Origin: Setaria digitata
Taxonomy: Eukaryota; Nematoda; Chromadorea; Rhabditida; Setariidae
Reading direction: 5' to 3'
DNA: 64,000 nt
Assembly: GCA_003640385.1 (NCBI GenBank)
Contig: RCAB01000071.1
Span: forward strand, 62,001 to 126,000
Notes under the pieces: model-generated
Seen by the model: only the letters and a program-made list of their open reading frames with translations
Told to the model about the DNA's origin: nothing
The model's database searches: none
In this document: in pieces, positions 24,095 through 36,261 of the stretch
How positions within the stretch are numbered: position 1 is the stretch's first letter
How the letters are laid out: each line of letters begins with the position of its first letter
Program-made: the position numbers and the translations under genes

Positions 24095-26709
24095 GAAAAT
24101 ACCATACGGCCTGTATACCGAAAAATTAATGTAATTTTTTCGATATTTATCACATATTCTTATTAGGCTGGCTGCTATAACAGTTATTAATGCTAGTTTT
24201 ACATTTTTTGTCACTTTCTAGATATTGAGTTTTTCAACTTTCCACTATTTCTACTATCAGAGAGACAACCTTGGATAGGGGTTTCGCTGTGTCAGCGCCA
24301 TCAAACCATGTCTAATATGTCATCTAAGACTCCTGCTCATCGTGGCAGTGTTTTGTCATCTCTTTTGAAGCTACGAACAATATTTTCCGAGTGCTTCCGC
24401 ATCATCCAGCCTTACTAGACACTATATCGAGACACTATATCAATCATGAACTGACAGAGATCGAATTTCTTGGGACATCATTACCACAACATAAAAACAT
24501 TAAAGAATCAGTAGAACCACGATAAATAAAAAACAAAGCGGACTTGAATGGGTATTGGTTGGTTCGACCTAGCAACCCGGTTTTAACTCACAAATGTTAA
24601 ATTTCTGTAAATGTTTGAATGACTCTTCAATCATGAACTGAATCCACATAAAAGAAATACGTCATTGATCTGGTAAAAGAATAAAATCTGTAACAAGAAT
24701 TAAAGAATAAAAATCACATTTTCTTCTGTAGGTGATCATCAAATCGTGTCTAGGAGAGAGAAGAATGTCTAAAATCATAAGCATTAACGTTCACGAAAAA
24801 GGTCAGGTTATCATGAACTGCCGAATAAATCAAACTCAAACTTCAACAAAAGGACACAGTGTTACCTGACGGTAAAACAGAGGCAAAAATCCCGACATGT
24901 AATAATCATGCAAGTTATCCATAACGCTGAACGTAAACAGACCGGTTGTAAAGAATGGGTTAAAAGCTACTTGTTTTATTTAATTTCAATTATGCAGATT
25001 TTGGCAAAAATTTCCGCAAAATCTCATTGTATGCAAATTTCTCATTGGTTTCAAATATAATAATTACATTATACTCATATTCTTACTGTTGGAAATCGCT
25101 TTCTGTAGGAAAAAGTGCGATCGACAGGCTCTCACTGTGAAACAGGTTAAAAATACAATTATTTTCAACAGTTCGCAATATTTCTATCATCGTTATTCGA
25201 TGTTACTGCCAAAACTACAGCTCATAAACAGAGAAGATGCGGATGAGCCACATATACAGTGATTACCGCTCTATCCTGTTGAAGCAACTTTTCAAGTAAA
25301 CGGGTGTCCAACTTGTCAACTGAATAAAATTCAAAATGATCTTCCATGGGATATGTGAAAAAATGTTCACCAACACCAACGACTTCTACTTAAAAAAGAA
25401 GGAATTTCAGAATAATTCACTGAAATCATCTCTCTAATAATAATATGACGACAATACAAGAGGAAAAGTACAACCTTGATTTGTACGTAACTTTATTTCA
25501 TTTTTAGGTACTTTTGCTTCATTTCAGTTACGATGCATTAACATTTTGCTAACTACGCACAACACAAACAGAAGCAATCTGACTCGACCCAGAAGCAACG
25601 TCTTTCGTTATTCTTCAAAACTTCAAGACGGTGATGAGACGTCCAGAGATGACTACATCAATATAATTTTACAAAGTATGAATCAAAAATTTCTAGGAAG
25701 TGTACGTGCACAGGGCAATCATTTTTCACAGAAGCAGTAGGCTCATGAAATTGTTTTAAAAAAATGAATAAATAAATTATAGAGACTGAGAACCAGCTGA
25801 AGTTCACCAGTTTTGAGTAAAAATTTTTGGGACTTGGATACTTTTTTTTTAAGCTTAGAGAGAAATAATACAGTGAAGTTTGGGGAAACTGAAAAGTGAT
25901 TGACAATGGAACAAGGCACAACAGTTTTAAAACTTCGTGATTGACTTTCTGGCGCGGTAGAGACTTTTTAAGGCTTTATTACTCTTCACTGCAAGCGGTA
26001 TTGGTGGGAGAAATATTTAACCCAGTGTAATTTCAACGCAAATAAAGTCCACGCGGTACCTCGTTATGACAAACAAATGGAGCGAATTCCCGAACTTCTC
26101 TAGCGTCTTAAACTTATTTCGTTTTAGTTGGAACCAAATCTAAGCAGCAAATTTACACTGAGCTTGAGAGAACATAAAAATAATACATCTCTTCCGATAC
26201 TTTCTAAGCTTTATTTCATGGCATGCAAAGCATGTTTGAATCAAACGGATTATACAGAACAAAACTATTGATTGCCAACAAGTCAACACGGTAGTCAAGC
26301 ACAAAAACTCCCAGGAGTATCTCGGGAATGAACTCCACCAGACTCCAAACTAAACCAAACACAAGCGATGAAAAGAACTTAACATGGTGCGGAAGCGTGG
26401 CATAATGCGGCCCATCAAATAATAGTCATGATGTAAAAGACATCTTCAATTATGTTTTGATTTTAAAGGGAGGGAGGGATTGGGAGGAGTTGTGGATTAT
26501 CGTGAAGTGGACTTTTAGAGCATGGCTTCATTTCCTCTTCCTTAAATTTGGCAGTATATCGTTTGAGATGACATTCGTTGAAAATGTGTCAAGATCAAAG
26601 GGGCCTGAAGATGGTGGTAGGAAGTAGGGTAAGGAGAACGGAAACTAAGGAAACGTCAGACACTTCATTTGCGCATATTACAGTGTCAGTGGATAGGTCT
26701 TATGTTTAC
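24095..26709. other. Region between divergent TAF4 and diacylglycerol kinase
   Basis: Mostly non-coding. One stretch on the plus strand (25531-25740) follows a strong acceptor (TGCTTCATTTCAG) and stays open for about 69 codons, ending QGNHFSQKQ. It could be a terminal exon, but I found no partner exon in phase. A first exon of the kinase could also be hidden here. Confidence 0.4.
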
Positions 26710-29700
26710 AGAAAGGTCCAAAGACAGAAGACCTTAACATTTTGTTACGATTCCTCAGACTGATTTTGGAAAGTGCAGGAGATCATATTGGAGCGGAGCT
26801 TGAAATCAATTTTGATTGGGCGTTGTTGCTTTTCTTCGATACAATGATATGGCCATTACTAGTTATTTCGGTATTTCTATTGACTGTTGTGCAAATACTG
26901 AGAAAAGTTTTACGTCCAAAAATTGTCGAGTATTATACGCAAGATTTTGATGTTTCTTCCAGTAAGTCTTTTTCTTAAAAGTTTATAAAGGTTTGTGGAG
27001 AACATTTCATTAAACATTTCTTCCAAAAACTTTCCTAAGGATTCTGTCGTCCACATACTAAATTTCCAATCAATAAGGAGTACTTTTTCTCGAGGTGGAC
27101 ATCACTTTGTAAGCTTGTTTCACGATGACACGGGACATTATTGCAATGTTTGTGAAAATGGAATGCGGACAGGAATGCAGTGCGACTATTGTGGGGTCAT
27201 GGTGGATTGCACATCCTGTCTTCATTTACTTTCAAGCACTTTTCGTTGTAAAATTACTGTTACATCGACAAATGGAGAAATTATGCATCATTGGGTAACA
27301 GCTTTTGTTTCTTTTTTTTTTTTTTTTTTTGGAAAGTTTTAGACAGCTGCCGCAAGTAAGTTAAATTGGTTTTTTGGTGGTTCCTACTGCATATTTTCAT
27401 AAGATTTTATATTACTTGCATGTTTTCATGAGCACTTTAATTCATTATACCTGATGCCATAATATTAAAATTTTTTCATTATAGGTCCGCGGGAATCTGC
27501 CATCATGTAGCGTGTGCGGTGTGTGTGATGAAGAATGTGGCGATGGCGTTGGACTCGTGGATTCTCGATGCGCTTTTTGTCAGGTGAAGATTACTTTTTT
27601 TTTTCGTCAGTCAGTGAGGGAATCTAAATCATCCTTAATTTCACGTTTGCAGTTTACTGTCCATACACGCTGTAGGCAGCAGGTGAATGGACGTTGCACT
27701 ATGGGTGCCAACTGGGATTTTATTGTTCCACCAACTTGTGTCACAGTACGTAAAGTTGGGAGTCGTCGCAATAAGCAGGTTAGTACCAAGTATTTTCGGG
27801 AAAAGATACACTTATTTTCGGCAAAAAATATTGAGGCTTGTGCAGCAAGATGTTAAAGATACACAACCCGTTGTTTTATGAGCGACCACTTTGTGCATAT
27901 CAGCTGCTTTTTTATTTTGCTGTGGAAGTGAATTGTTTTACTATCTGAATGTGTTTGTAAAGAAAAGAAAATGATAATTACTGGGCTGAATAAATGAGTT
28001 TCATAAAATTTTGTTGCAACAGGCATTTACTTCTCCGTACTTTGCGGCGTGTGAGGTTTTCCTTTTTATTTATTGATTTTTTTTTTCACTCTTTGACTTA
28101 CAGTCGCACACTTACTGAAACATTTTAGTACATATTTTCTTTAGCCACGAGTCCTTTTCTACATTTCATTTAAGTAAGATTGTCTTTGTTGGCGAAGTTT
28201 TGTATTCTTAAAAATATAACCTTTTTAAATGCCTACACTGAAAATGAATCCTTTATAAAACTTATCGCATCAATGCTGCCGCTAATATTTGTCGTTATTT
28301 GGGGCATTTTCTTCGCAATCCTTCTAGTGTGACATGCCTTTTTTCTGCAGTTTTACGTAGCACCCATTTTTTTTTAGTTACTGACTGAAATTATTATTGT
28401 TTTGGATATTTGTGTAGAGTTTTTCCAGAAAATTAAGAAAATGAAATCTCGGTTTACCTTGTTGGATTTAATATTTGATTTGCCTCTCTTTCAGCAAGTT
28501 TCTTTTTTTTCCGGATGGATTTTAGTTAATTGTTGATACGATTTGTCGACCAAGTAATGTTGACAATTCGTCATGGAAGCCACTTTTCGTCATCGTTAAC
28601 CCAAAAAGTGGAGGAGCACAAGGATTCACTACATTACAGACATTTCGCAAGCTCCTTCATCCGGTCCAGGTGGAAGAATTATTAACTTGTTCAAGGTAGT
28701 ACTGAGGAGTTTAGACTCTAGCTTCTATACTAATTTTAAAGTTTCCGTATCATTTGTCAGTTATAAAATGACCTGCTAACTTATTGGTACATTCGTATAC
28801 TGATTAGAAGTAAAATTCGATGTTTGAAGGATTACGCTTCTTGTTTTCAGGTTATAAATATCCAGCATATTGGAGTTGGAACAGCTTTACGTTGGATCAA
28901 TACATATCCTGAAATTGAATGTCGTATCATTATCGCCGGCGGTGATGGCACGATTTCATTAGCTCTAGATGCTATCAGCCAACTGCAACGAAAATTGCCC
29001 GTAGCTGTTTTGCCACTGGGTACTGGTAACGATCTGAGTAGGACTTTAGGATGGGGATCTGGTCATGAAGGGTCGGTCGATTTCTTCGAGGTCGTTGTTT
29101 TTCTGAAAATTGTTTTTGGAAGTTCATAACTTAATACGATGAACTATGAAAATTTTTTGATTTTTGGTTCCAAATTTTCTTGATTTTTAATTTTGCTTTC
29201 CACTATTCATAGATAGTAAAGCTAATTAGTAAACGTTATTTTTGCTGCCATTTGCAGATTTGTCGTGACATGAGAAGTGCTAAGACAGTGAAGTTAGACA
29301 GGTGGACAGTTGATATTATTCACAAGAGACAGTTAGGTGTTCGTGCTAAAAATAAACGATTCAGTATGGTGAATTATGTTTCTGTTGGTGTGGATGCTTG
29401 CGTTACCTATAGTTGGTATTCTACACACATACATTCTAACTATTTCACCATTCGGCTGACTCCTTTTTTAGATAGACTGTCCTAAGGTTTTAACGATAAT
29501 AATAGTAAAAGGAGATCTCAGTAGTGTTGTGTTGAAAATGAAATAAGGTATATTTGTTTCATGAATTGTGGATGAACAAAATAATCTTGTTTGAGATCAC
29601 CTGAACTCTAGCATTTTTTCCTGGAATAGAATTCGTACTTCTAATTTTTATAAAGAAATATTAGAATGCATAAATTTATATATACACAATATATAGAAGG

Positions 29701-30653
29701 ATAAATTGCAGGCATGCAGTCAACTCGTGACAGTATTCGTAGGATAGTTTCATCGCGATTTTTGAATAAATTCCTGTTCTTCACTTTTGGTACAAAGGTA
29801 AAAAAGCATTTTGCGGTTTGGTCAGTTCTTTTTATATTATTTATAAAAATATAGGTTGAGGAGCTCAGCATACACTTTTTCTAACCAACTAGAATTCGAG
29901 AATTTCAGGATGTACTGGAACATGCATGTGCTAATTTGGATCAGGAGATTGAACTCACTGTTGATGGCATTGTCATTCCTTTGCCGCGCATAGAGGGTTT
30001 GACTGTCCTCAACATCCCTTTTTGGGGTGCTGGGGTCCGACCTTGGGTAGATTTATTTTCTCCACAAGCTATTGATGATCGTGAGTTCAGATTATCTTTT
30101 CCGATTTCATTGAGGGTAAGTAGACTATTGGAAAAGATTAAAGTACTAGAACGGGAGCAGTAACATGAACATGTGAACAGTGGATAAAATAAGATTGAAC
30201 TGTTACAGCTCCATTGTGTTTAACTTTAGTTGTCCTCCTTTATCAATATATGGTATCATACAATAAATAGAACTTGATTCATGAGAGTTTAAGGATTACT
30301 GCAAAGTGTACGAATCTTGCACATATGCTGTATAGAGCGAGCGCCGGAAACAAATCCATTGATGATTGTCACTATCATCATAAAAATTTCTAAAACAAGA
30401 TTAATAGCAACGAATTTTAGGGAAATTTGAAGTTTTTGCTGTACGATCGTCATTTCACATTGCACAGATGCAAATGGGCGTTTCGCAAGGCATTTCACTT
30501 GCTCAAGGAAGCACTCTAAAGTTGAGGATTTTTGGTGCAACATTACCAGTCCAGTGCGATGGGGAAGCTTGGTTACAGCCACCAGGTGTTATACATATTA
30601 CTCATAAAGATCAGGCTCTAATGTTGGTCCATGAAAATGTGCATTGTGATTAG
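26710..30653 (+). CDS. Diacylglycerol kinase, epsilon type
   Basis: Exons: about 26710-26961 (5' end unresolved), 27095-27294, 27485-27583, 27653-27778, 28526-28669, 28851-29090, 29258-29411, 29712-29797, 29909-30080, 30421-30653. From the first in-frame ATG (26844) the product is about 523 aa. The frame is open upstream to an acceptor at 26709, so an upstream exon probably supplies the true start. It phosphorylates diacylglycerol to phosphatidic acid at membranes. Visible parts are an N-terminal membrane segment (WPLLVISVFLLTVVQIL) as in DGK-epsilon, two Cys/His-rich C1 domains, the catalytic block with FVIVNPKSGG, the nucleotide-binding IIIAGGDGTISLALDA and VLPLGTGNDLSRTLGWG, and the accessory domain ending VIHITHKDQALML. 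No EF-hands or ankyrin repeats are seen, which fits the epsilon class. That class prefers arachidonoyl-DAG in mammals; preference here is inferred. Confidence 0.92.
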
Positions 30654-31446
30654 GATCGAGTATTCAGGTTCCAAAATCTAGCTTGAATGCTCTACAAATG
30701 TGAACTATTTATGAAATTATTATGGTAACCCTTGCATAATCTGTACTGAGTATTCGATCATTTATTTGCACAATTTGTAATAAGCGGAATGACTGCGCGA
30801 AGAAATTTTCTGTCAGAATATGAGAAATGAAATAGGAGTAAATAATACTGAACAAGGAATGCTTGTCTTATCTGCAAATTAAGATTGGATGAATAATTTA
30901 TTTGTATTAAAATCTTTTCAAAGTACTTGTTGCTTCGTCATATTTTATTTTTTGATCTCATCCTTATTTTCCTTAGAAGTAGCGTTATTTTTTCCGACTC
31001 GTCCCACTTTTTAGCTAATCTAGACAGAAGTTCCTTAATAAGGAAAATGTGGTTTAAAGTTATGACGCAAAATAACGCGTCCATGGTTTTTGATTGATTT
31101 TTATATGTGATAGCTGTATATCGTTTATTCTCATATCCATCTGATTAGTGCTTTTTGTACAAGTAGACAAAAGGGATAAATGTAACATGTCTTTGATAGA
31201 GTAAATGTTATTCCCAACTCCCATTGTCTGTCCATCTTTAATTCGTTTCCAAATCAGTTTGGTCTCTTTGAATTTCATCTCTTTTTGAAAGCAACATTTT
31301 GGTGTTGTTTTATGATGGGAGGGTGCAGACTTATTTGTATAAAAGATCTCAGTATTAGGTGCTTTCATGTATTAATTTTTTTATATACATATTCTCTTGC
31401 GTTTACACATTGTATGGAGAATTTCTTACAATAAAATCTCGTAGTT

Positions 31447-31497
<51 letters not shown>

Positions 31498-31627
31498 NTC
31501 TTGACGCTGTGATTTGTTGAAAGCAAACTTATACTTAATTTGCGTGATAAGTTTCTTTATGTTTGAATTCAAAAGAGAGAAATTATTATTAGTTCTCTGC
31601 GAAAGTGCTCTGTGTTTTGTTACTTTC
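30654..31627. other. Intergenic with long poly-T tract
   Basis: 3' flank of the kinase gene followed by AT-rich DNA. A run of about 49 T lies at 31449-31497 and ends at an N (31498). No exon is supported here, although the frame of the next gene is open from about 31514. Confidence 0.5.
31449..31498. repeat. Poly-T homopolymer ending in an undetermined base
   Basis: About 49 consecutive T followed by N. The true length is uncertain; sequencing or assembly probably failed to resolve it. Confidence 0.9.
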
Positions 31628-32703
31628 ATGTCTGTCTTAATGAGATTCAAGAAGAAGGAAATGCACACGGACGATGAAAGTGAAATTGAATATACGGTAG
31701 TTAAACGTGTTGCGTCGGTTACCATTGAGTCGGATAGCCAGGTAGAAGCTGAGGTGGAGCAGCGCTGTGGACGAAAAAGACGAAAAAAGAGGATTGTAAA
31801 GCGGAAAAGTACTAACGAAAGAATGGATATCGATATTAATGTTTCGCAGCCGAAAACCGTAAGCAAAGGTAAAATACTAATGAATGCTTTGTTGAAATTA
31901 GTGGTTGAGTGTCTATTTTCGTTTTTTTTTTTTTTTTTTTATTATTGTAAAGGATTGCATTTTTGCACTCTGACTATACCGGGTTAGATGATGTTGGTTT
32001 AAGGTATTCTGAAACTCGAAAATAAGTGGTTATAATTCAAATATTTTAGGAATGGATTGGGATGGTCTGTGCTCAACAAGTGAATTATCGTCGTCTGAAA
32101 CCTGTTCTTCCGATGGTCGTGAGGCAGACGATGAACAGTCAGATTGGGTTGGTCCTGTAAATGAAGATCAAAACTTCTTTTTTCTACAAACATCGGCGAG
32201 ACAGCAACGTTTTATCAAGTAAATTATTTTCAACCTTTATTACTTGGCTTACTAGGTAATGATCTTCCATCTGCTGTTCTACCTTTCTGTTGAACTTGAA
32301 GCTTTATGGATCTGCAGTTTTATCGTCTTGTACTTTTCAGTTTCATTTTAAAAAGGATTTTAGGACTCGTACTGCATCGGCAGCTTTGCAGCGAAAACTG
32401 GAAAGATTCATCCGAGATGATAGCCAGCGTGAACTTGTCGTGAAACACTGGACTCGTTATCGACAGGTAACTTTTCCGGTTTATTTAACTCGAAATCCTT
32501 ATTGACTCAATAACAGTATTGACTATGGGTACGTATTTATGACCATAAATGTTTGAAAGCCAAACACTGTTCTATTTTAGTGACGGTAGTACACTTAAAA
32601 TTAGAATAAAGCTTTGTTTCAGGTCAGTCGTGTTTTGCAGTTTTTCGGTCTAGAAATTTCAAAAAAAGGTCGTGGAACGGTGGTGTTGAAGAAGACACGA
32701 TAA
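31628..32703 (+). CDS. GPATCH2-like nuclear protein with R3H-like C-terminus
   Basis: Four exons join in phase into about 197 aa: 31628-31868, 32050-32218, 32364-32466, 32623-32703. ATGs at 31628 and 31640 are both possible starts. The order is an acidic N-terminus, a very basic stretch (CGRKRRKKRIVKRKS, a likely nuclear signal), then MDWDGLCSTSELSSSE and the GREADDEQSDW motif. That motif resembles the conserved acidic motif of the GPATCH2/GPATCH2L family. The last two exons give a helical domain ending VLQFFGLEISKKGRGTVVLK, which fits the end of an R3H nucleic-acid-binding domain, although the classical RxxxH histidine is not obvious. No G-patch is present. GPATCH2-type proteins are linked to pre-mRNA splicing helicases. 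Family assignment rests on short motifs and is moderate. Confidence 0.65.
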
Positions 32704-33477
32704 AATATAAAATTGTTTAGTTCCACATCAATTATTAAATCATTTCTTTTGTTTGCATGGAGTATTGCCTGATTTTGTACATTAAATTGGTGTCCAATAT
32801 TTATCTATAGCTTTTTTTTTTTTTTTTTTGGAATTTTTTGTGCACATGTGATTAAATTTTGCTATGCTTTTAGCCATGTATTTAATCGGAGTGCGGTGTC
32901 AACTTATCAGTATGTCTATATTCGTCCGTTTTGAAATCAGATAGTATTAAATTTCTTCTTGAATTGTGATTTTGAACAGTCGTTTTGTCCGGAGCTGTAT
33001 TTTAGCCCTTCTGTGGTACGTTAGGTTTGAAATTTTTTCAGGACGTAGAAATAAAAATAAAATTCAAGATTGATGGTGAGTGCAGTGAGAATATGAGAAG
33101 GGTGCTAACTTTGTGTGTGCAGTTATTAAATCTGAAGCTCATAGGTTTGCAGTGCAGCCATATTTCCCTCAGCTTTGTTCGGCGTTAACTCCGGATATTT
33201 TAGGCTTTTTGACGAAGGCTCGCCGGACTTAGCGGATGCTATATGTCAAGCAAAGTGAATTTAACAGGTCAAAGACGTTTGACGTTTAAAGTGTATGTAT
33301 TAGTTATTTTTGTTTAATCCACTGAGTAAATTTAAAAGATTTTTGCAGTGGAAATTCAATTCTAGTGAACGGGTGATTCTTTCTTCCCTCACTGATATTT
33401 TTTGAAAAGAATTCGGTTTATTCATAAATTCTTGAAAAAAGCTGATTCAGATTTGGAAGTTTTGATATTTTGGTTAA
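32704..33477. other. Intergenic, upstream of RPP14
   Basis: 3' flank of the GPATCH2-like gene and upstream region of RPP14. A run of T lies at about 32812-32829. A possible trans-splice acceptor (GCTGATTCAG) occurs 28 bases before the RPP14 ATG. No additional exon was seen. Confidence 0.5.
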
Positions 33478-33885
33478 ATGTTTATTGGTGATAGAAATTA
33501 CAGAGAATTTGGGGTGCCACTGGGGGGTGCATTCACTGAACACGATTTTGAAGTACTGGTCAATGAAGCAGTACGTTTAATATTAGGTCAGACTGCACCG
33601 AATTATACGTTGGGCCCGTTTGACGAGTTTGAACGGAAAGGGTCTGTGGTTGTCCAAGCATGTGACGTCAATCTCATTTGGGCAGCACTTTCAATATACG
33701 GACGCTTTTTTGGCAAACCCATCGCGTTACATTTTAATTCGGTTGGCTACATTTTAGTATGTACACTACTAGACCATAGTTTTCTCTTGTACTTGGTTTC
33801 ACTTCAGACTTATGATGTTCCTTACAAGCTTTTGATCAGTCTAACCGGCTTCAGGAAACCGTTAAGAAATATGAGGGAAGAATAA
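33478..33885 (+). CDS. rpp-14: RNase P/MRP protein subunit RPP14-like
   Basis: Two exons, 33478-33756 and 33808-33885, give about 118 aa (human RPP14 is 124). RPP14 belongs to the Pop5/Rpp14 group of small protein subunits of RNase P and RNase MRP, which process tRNA and rRNA precursors in the nucleus. The family pattern is visible: TEHDFEVLVNEAVRLILGQ, then VVQACDVNLIWAALSIYG, then YKLLISLTG near the end. The 51-bp intron is in phase and lacks stop codons, so an unspliced message would still be read with 17 extra residues. It is followed 219 bp later by KDSR on the same strand with a trans-splice-like acceptor between them, which suggests an operon in which this is the first gene. The identity rests on overall pattern in a divergent family. 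Confidence 0.72.
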   Translation: MFIGDRNYREFGVPLGGAFTEHDFEVLVNEAVRLILGQTAPNYTLGPFDEFERKGSVVVQACDVNLIWAALSIYGRFFGKPIALHFNSVGYILVCTLLDHSFLLYLVSLQTYDVPYKLLISLTGFRKPLRNMREE

Positions 33886-34072
33886 ATTAAGATGCGCTAG
33901 TGGGATATGGTCAACTTTTGCTGAGCATTTATAATAAATTCTATGATATCATTGTATTGTCTTTTCAGCATTGCTTTTACGGGATTGCCTTATTTGTATT
34001 AATATTTTTAAACGAATGATTGAAACCAATTAAAATTGAACTCTACTGATTATCCAATCATTTTCGTTTCTT

Positions 34073-34078
34073 TTTCAG
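34073..34078 (+). promoter_or_regulatory. Putative trans-splice acceptor of KDSR (operon junction)
   Basis: TTTCTTTTTCAG ends at 34078, 25 bases before the KDSR ATG and about 190 bases after the RPP14 stop. An AATAAA-like sequence lies between them near 33931. This is the arrangement expected between genes of a nematode operon. Confidence 0.5.
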
Positions 34079-34103
34079 ATAACTGAAGTTGGCATACGGT
34101 GAA

Positions 34104-35969
34104 ATGGACATCTACTTCTACATATCATGCATTACATTTGCTGTGATTTTTATTTATGCATTACTGTTGATTTTAGTCTATATTTCATTACCGCGAAAAA
34201 AGAAGCTATTCTTTGAAGGGAAACATGCATTCATTACAGGTGAATTATTTGTTAAATTAGTAAAAATGGGCTACTTTTTAGGTTGCAGGGGATTTTTGTT
34301 TCTTTTCTAGTTCCTTTTATCTCAAGTGTTTTATCAATAATCATTAATACGTAGCAGTTTAGAGTCTAATTGTTTTGTGTTCAATACGTTGTTAGTTCTG
34401 AAAGATACTGTCTAACCATTCCTTCTTGTATTAATGGCATAAAATTTTCTAAAACTAGAAAATAAAGCAAAACACTGCAGGTGGATCGAAAGGAATCGGA
34501 AAGGCGATAGCTATATCCTTAATTAAACGAGGTTGTTCTGTCTCTTTGGCTGCGCGTAACGTAGAACAGTTGGAATTAGCATGTATCGAATTGAATGCGC
34601 TTGCAAAAACCAAACAGAATGGCGCAGTTGCAAAATATTACAGTGTTGATGTCACTTCATCTTATGCTACAGTGAGAATTATCGTGTAATGAGGGACCGA
34701 TTTATTGAATTAAAGGAAAGAACAAGACAGGAATTACTTGATATTTGTTCAATTTCTTGCAGCAAATTTAATGGAATTATATAAATTTCCTGCTAAATCT
34801 TGAATCTAGTTAAAGTGCAATTTTCAGCTGGAAGCAGTAATAAGTAAAGCAGAAAATGAACTTGGTGGTATCGATATTTTGGTAAATAATGCAGGTTATG
34901 CTTTGCAAGGTGCTTTTGACGCGATTGATGTGTCAGAATTTGAAGAACAGATGCGTTTGAATTTTTTGAGTGCGGTATGCTTCTAACAGATATGGGATTA
35001 AGTTATTTCCTCCCCTTTTTTTCTTTTTTTTTTTTAAGTTTAAGATTTGGGGAGATTGTGCATAGGCCTCCATAAAAATAGATTTCAGATGTGTGAATGA
35101 TACTTGTTTTAATTTTCAGGTTTATATGACGAGAGCAGTGGTATCCAAAATGAAAAAGTCACGAAGTGGTCAAATTATTTTCGTGAATTCCGCAGCAGGC
35201 CAGTGTCCAATTTGGGGATATACAGCTTATGGGGCTACAAAATTTGCTTTGCGTGGTTTTGCCGAAGCATTGCATATGGAGCTACTTCCCTATAATGTAC
35301 AAGTGTCGGTGATCTATCCCCCAAATACAAATACAGAAGGCTACCAGGTGTCGAATTTCTCTGGTTACTATGCTTCTTCTGTGATCAGTTTAACCAGGTC
35401 ATTGGGAATTTTTTTGTTTGAATACCTTTAATAATTCACAGGTTGGGAAAAATACAACGATTACCTCTCTTATCCTAGCTACTCTTAATTTTCAAGTAAT
35501 GGTTCTGAGTTGCTCTTTTTCCGATTTCAAAAGCTTACTTACCGTAACAAATTTTCACTTGAGCGTGAAATATTAACAATGCCGAAAGAACTGGAAGAAA
35601 TTAGTTCCACCGCAGGACTGTTCGAACCGAAAGTTGTTGCTGAATGCTTCATACATAATTTGTCTTGTGGTAATTATCACACATGCATTGGTCTAGAAGG
35701 ATGGGCGCTTGGAGTATTGACAGCGGGTGGTGCACCGGAGAAGAATTTCATGAATGCTGTCGCACAGGTCATTTTGAGTTTGCTAATTTTTATATTTCGA
35801 GTTTTCAAAGGAATCGTTTCGTTGCAAACTTTTTCATTTTTGAATTCTTTGACTATTTTGTCAATGTTCCATCATTCAGGTGCTGCTGGGAGGTTTACTG
35901 CGAGCAGTCATGCTTATATATATCGCTCATTTCAACTGGATAGTGAAAAAACACAGCCTTAAACGATAA
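34104..35969 (+). CDS. kdsr: 3-ketodihydrosphingosine reductase (KDSR)
   Basis: Six exons join in phase into about 341 aa: 34104-34239, 34481-34671, 34828-34974, 35120-35347, 35534-35767, 35880-35969. This short-chain dehydrogenase reduces 3-ketodihydrosphingosine to dihydrosphingosine with NADPH on the ER membrane, the second step of sphingolipid synthesis. Visible are an N-terminal membrane segment, the nucleotide-binding GGSKGIGKA (residues ~46-54), NNAG (~129-132), and the catalytic Ser (~182, NSAAG) with YGATK (Tyr ~195, Lys ~199). A C-terminal hydrophobic segment follows, ending in a basic tail (WIVKKHSLKR). Length and order match KDSR/FVT1 rather than soluble SDRs. It appears to be the second gene of an operon with RPP14. 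Its stop is only 293 bp from the stop of the opposing ALP/Enigma gene. Confidence 0.93.
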
Positions 35970-36261
35970 ATGTTTGATCGTCTATCTATTTTCGCATAGT
36001 TGAACAACATTTTCAACTTGCTGCAGGATTTCATGCTAGCACACAATTAAAATGTTTTACATGCTTTGATATCAATGTTTTATACCCTTTCAACATCCAG
36101 TTATTGTTCAGAAAATCCAAAACTTTGTAATACATGAAGACAATGTGCCACTTATAACAAGCTTAGCTAAATTGAAAGCTGAATATAATAAAATAGTATC
36201 ATATTAGACTGCACTGGTACAGTAGTAGGGGACAAAAAAAAGAAAACTGATCCATTTATTT

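Noticed and set aside
25531..25740. Plus-strand exon-like segment after a strong acceptor
   Set aside because: The open frame is plausible, but no partner exon in phase and no known motif was found. Kept only as a note.
26578..26763. 61-codon plus-strand frame upstream of the diacylglycerol kinase
   Set aside because: It is in a different frame from the kinase and I could not link it by a splice. It may be non-coding leader.
31426..31866. 146-codon minus-strand open frame containing a long lysine run
   Set aside because: It is created by the poly-T tract and an N, and is antisense to the GPATCH2-like exon.
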